Part shown: positions 34,981 to 36,669 of the stretch, piece after piece | Numbering within the stretch: the first letter of the stretch is position 1 | Layout of the letters: each line of letters starts with the position of its first letter | DNA from: Planctomycetota bacterium | GTDB taxonomy: Bacteria > Planctomycetota > Planctomycetia > Pirellulales > Pirellulaceae | Direction: 5' to 3' | NCBI GenBank assembly: GCA_018969045.1 | Contig: JAGWZB010000007.1 | Coordinates: 1 to 36,669, forward strand | Length of the DNA stretch: 36,669 nucleotides | Program-made: the position numbers and the translations under genes | The notes under the pieces: generated by a model | The model's input: only the letters and a program-made list of their open reading frames with translations | Told to the model about the DNA's origin: nothing | Databases searched by the model: none

Positions 34981-35178
34981 TCTGCTCCGCTCAAGCCCCA
35001 AGGCACCGGCGAATTACGCCCAACGCTTGCGCTTGATCGGCTAACAACAGCCGGCCCTTCGGGCCTGAAAACCAAACAGCCAAGTGATTTCGGAGAAATC
35101 ACCGACTGTGTTTACCAGCTTACAATCAGAAAACATCTCCCCGATCTGATCCGGTCGACCGAGATCCGTAATCGCATC

Positions 35179-35440
35179 GGATAGTCCAATCTGTACGGCA
35201 GGAGAGAAGTATTCGAGGATGCCTCGCCAAGTACTCTCATCGTTTGCACCACCTAGATGGCATTCGTCGACAATGATGATGTCGAAGAAATCGGGAGGGT
35301 ATTCGCCGAAGTAGGGTGACGGCTCTCCGTCTTCGGTTGGCCCACACATAAAGGTCTGGAAGATGGTGAAGAACAAACTGCCGTTCTTCGGAACCTTGCC
35401 TTTCTTCTTGATGTCACCCGGCTCTATCGTCCGTTTGCTA
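35179..35440 (-). pseudogene. fragment of a type I restriction-modification HsdR helicase
   Basis: The minus-strand frame encodes about 87 residues that match the DEAD-box core of HsdR: GKVPKNGSLFFTIFQTFM, then PSPYFGEYPPDFFDIIIVDECHLGGANDESTWRGIL, with DECH as helicase motif II (normally DECHRGGA). The match ends at EYFSPAVQIGLS, where an intact enzyme continues into motif III TATP; here the frame goes on into unrelated sequence (DAITDLGRP) and stops at 35041. Upstream of about 35440 the match also fades (SAWVTSRIHSS). No other hsdR piece, hsdM or hsdS is present, so this is a decayed remnant bounded by rearrangements. Confidence 0.8.
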
Positions 35441-35466
35441 CCCGTCTTCGAAGAGTGGATTCGGGA

Positions 35467-35632
35467 TGTAACCCACGCGCTCCAAGTTATCGAATGAAAT
35501 CTTTTTGAAACACAGAGACACAGAGAGCACAGAGCCTTGAGGACCTTGCTCTCTCTGTGTCCTTTGTGTCTCTGTGTTTTCGATCTTTGAACCCTTTCAA
35601 ATCAATTTATGCACTCTCAGAGGTGGGTTACA
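35467..35632. repeat. 166-bp palindromic repeat with 10-bp terminal inverted repeats
   Basis: The ends are TGTAACCCAC (35467-35476) and its perfect complement GTGGGTTACA (35623-35632). Inside, an imperfect hairpin pairs AAACACAGAGACACAGAG with CTTTGTGTCTCTGTGTTTT. The CACAGAGACACAGAG core is a motif I associate with dispersed repeats in planctomycete and verrucomicrobial genomes. No coding capacity. No target-site duplication is visible at the ends. It abuts the HsdR remnant, and looks like a non-autonomous, MITE-like or REP-like element. Confidence 0.65.
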
Positions 35633-36173
35633 GTGACTTCATAAACCACTGTCAACACGTTCTTGAATCTCAAAGTTACCGACACAGGCTCAGTGGGAAT
35701 ACGCTTGCCGCGCTGGCACTTCGACGGTATTTAGTCGTCATGAAAACGGAAAACCAATCTGGCGCGATGCGGAACGTGGCTTTCTTGGACCAGCAGTTTG
35801 AGTCCAAGCGGGATCGGAATGCTCGCCAGCATGTTCGTAGCATTCGCGGTTTTTTTGCTCGGCGTTTCTATGCGAAACAAACTGGTTGCTTATTCATCAA
35901 TGCTACCGGGATTCGCTTGGTTTGCTTCATGCTCAATTCTCGGGACTACCGAGTCGTACTTGACCGACACCCTAACGCACTCTCAGGGCTGACACCTAAA
36001 CGGCATCGTCGCGAGCTTGTCAAGTAAAAATTTCAAGATTGCTCCCGTCGGGCGCAATCCGAAGCGGAGGTTATTGGATAGTCGACGTTCGAATATCAAA
36101 CTGGAGAACTCGTTCAAACACGGTGTGTGTGTCGATCTTTATGTATTGAAGGAATGAAAAGAGGTAAGATTCG
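35633..36173. other. gene-poor stretch with decayed-looking sequence
   Basis: About 540 nt with no gene I can assign. Two overlapping plus-strand frames run through it (35557-36027 and 35798-35992). The first starts inside the palindromic repeat and is probably spurious. The second encodes a membrane-like stretch (see separate entry). A short dyad (GATTGC...GCAATC) near 36038-36058 includes CTCCCGTCGGG, an 11-base copy of the tRNA-Glu T-arm sequence. Confidence 0.4.
35798..35992 (+). CDS. possible remnant of a membrane protein
   Basis: A 64-aa frame opening with TTG (internal ATGs at residues 8 and 12). It has two hydrophobic segments ([18 protein letters not shown] and [21 protein letters not shown]), with a codon pattern that looks like real coding sequence. 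There is no Shine-Dalgarno, no recognised family, and the frame continues upstream without a clear start, so it may be the 3' end of a truncated gene. It could equally be chance. Confidence 0.2.
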   Translation: MSPSGIGMLASMFVAFAVFLLGVSMRNKLVAYSSMLPGFAWFASCSILGTTESYLTDTLTHSQG

Positions 36174-36669
36174 ATGGGCATTCAATCAAAAGCCACTGCA
36201 TTGGGAGCCATGTTCCTTGGATTACTGACACACACGGCCTTGGCCAGTGTTATAGGTCTGTGGACCTTCGAAGGTGGAAGCTTGAAGGATTCGACCGGTA
36301 ATTTCAGCGACTTGACGCTTCATGGCAGTGCAACGATATCGAATGGGGAGTTGGTAGTTTCTAGTCAACCTGGAGTAATCCAAGTTCCAACGGGTTGGGC
36401 TGGAACCAATGGGACGTATTCCGGGCCAACAATTTCTAACAAGACCATGGTCGTTTGGTTGACGCTTACAAGCATCAGTAACAAACAGGGGTATGGTTCG
36501 GCGATGACAATCGATTCATTAACGACAGATAAATTTGATGGGATGGTCTTCGGAGAATTTCAGACCGATCGCTGGGCAGCCGGCAGCAATACAGCAACTC
36601 GATCCCAAAACTTCAATCCCGGATTCCAGGAGACGACGACTGGAACGATGTTTCAATTGGCGTATTCCT
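36174..36669 (+). CDS. secreted LamG-like (concanavalin-fold) protein, 3' end outside window
   Basis: Open from ATG 36174 to the window edge (165 codons so far) and missing from the ORF track because it has no stop. AGAGGT lies 8 nt before the start. A signal peptide (ALGAMFLGLLTHTALA, cleavage before SVIGL) is followed by IGLWTFEGGSLKDSTGN and ATISNGELVV, the typical opening of a LamG/laminin-G-like jelly roll in bacterial exported proteins. Planctomycete proteins of this kind often end in a PEP-CTERM sorting signal, which would lie outside the window. Its composition is more AT-rich than that of its neighbours. Confidence 0.75.
   Translation, partial: MGIQSKATALGAMFLGLLTHTALASVIGLWTFEGGSLKDSTGNFSDLTLHGSATISNGELVVSSQPGVIQVPTGWAGTNGTYSGPTISNKTMVVWLTLTSISNKQGYGSAMTIDSLTTDKFDGMVFGEFQTDRWAAGSNTATRSQNFNPGFQETTTGTMFQLAYS

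Noticed and set aside
35053-35065. GGCCC-TTC-GGGCC hairpin near 35.05 kb
   Set aside because: Stable but only 5 bp, with no T-run on either strand. It sits in unrelated sequence past the HsdR match, so I do not call it a terminator.
35557-36027. 156-aa plus-strand ORF in the gene-poor region
   Set aside because: It opens inside the palindromic repeat, its protein has no family pattern, and a competing frame (35798-35992) looks more like coding sequence. It is probably spurious.
34626-36084. 11-bp inverted copies ACTATCCAATA and TATTGGATAGT flanking the tRNA-Glu region
   Set aside because: The first copy is part of the ArsR promoter and the match does not extend beyond 11 bases, so it is most likely chance and not a mobile-element end.
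1-36669. Search for sigma-54 (-24/-12) promoters and CRISPR arrays
   Set aside because: By eye I found no convincing TGGCAC-N5-TTGC element upstream of any gene and no regularly spaced direct repeats.

Overview
This 36.7-kb window looks like chromosomal DNA from a planctomycete, most likely a Pirellulales/Rhodopirellula-like bacterium. That placement is inferred from gene content and style. There is a Tat-exported Gfo/Idh/MocA oxidoreductase, a DUF1570 secreted metallopeptidase, KDO/LPS synthesis (kdsB), a stand-alone sigma-54 gene, a small protein with a histone-H1-like Lys/Ala tail, and several long exported proteins of no recognisable family. Many genes lack a clear Shine-Dalgarno sequence. 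The first ~34.5 kb is dense and ordinary in composition. The last ~2 kb, past a tRNA-Glu, is sparse and contains remnants.

Layout. 1-4.4 kb (minus strand): tRNA-Cys, kdsB, rsfS, a two-helix membrane protein, an FmdB-type zinc ribbon and a large lipoprotein. 4.6-6.1 kb (plus): rpoN, meeting convergently a DUF1343 (NamZ-type) gene. 6.1-13.4 kb (minus): a phosphoglucosamine/phosphomannomutase, a 971-aa secreted fusion of a C45-type acyltransferase and an alpha/beta hydrolase, then a short cluster of histone-tail protein, DUF721/DciA-like protein, truA and DUF1343. 13.7-19.9 kb (plus): a coiled-coil membrane protein, the Gfo/Idh/MocA oxidoreductase, a CbpA-type DnaJ, surE and a BRCT-MerR-TPR fusion protein. 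19.9-22.5 kb (minus): an 878-aa membrane-anchored protein of unknown function. 22.8-27.9 kb (plus): an exported S9 peptidase directly coupled to an acidic amino-acid symporter, then a DUF1570 metallopeptidase. 27.9-29.0 kb: a small conserved protein divergent from a soluble NtrB-like histidine kinase.

29.0-34.6 kb (minus) is a four-gene unit: ArsR-family repressor, rhodanese-DUF2892 membrane protein, RND adaptor and RND permease. It has a clear sigma-70-like promoter and a perfect palindrome at its head. The first two genes have the same architecture as E. coli ygaV-ygaP, so the sequence suggests a sulfur/thiol-stress-responsive efflux operon. This is the best candidate for an interesting system in the window.

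34.7-36.7 kb: tRNA-Glu with its own promoter and terminator, a broken fragment of a type I restriction HsdR gene, a 166-bp palindromic repeat with 10-bp terminal inverted repeats, a decayed stretch, and the start of a secreted LamG-like protein that runs off the window end. This looks like an integration and decay site next to a tRNA. No CRISPR array, intact insertion sequence or rRNA was seen.
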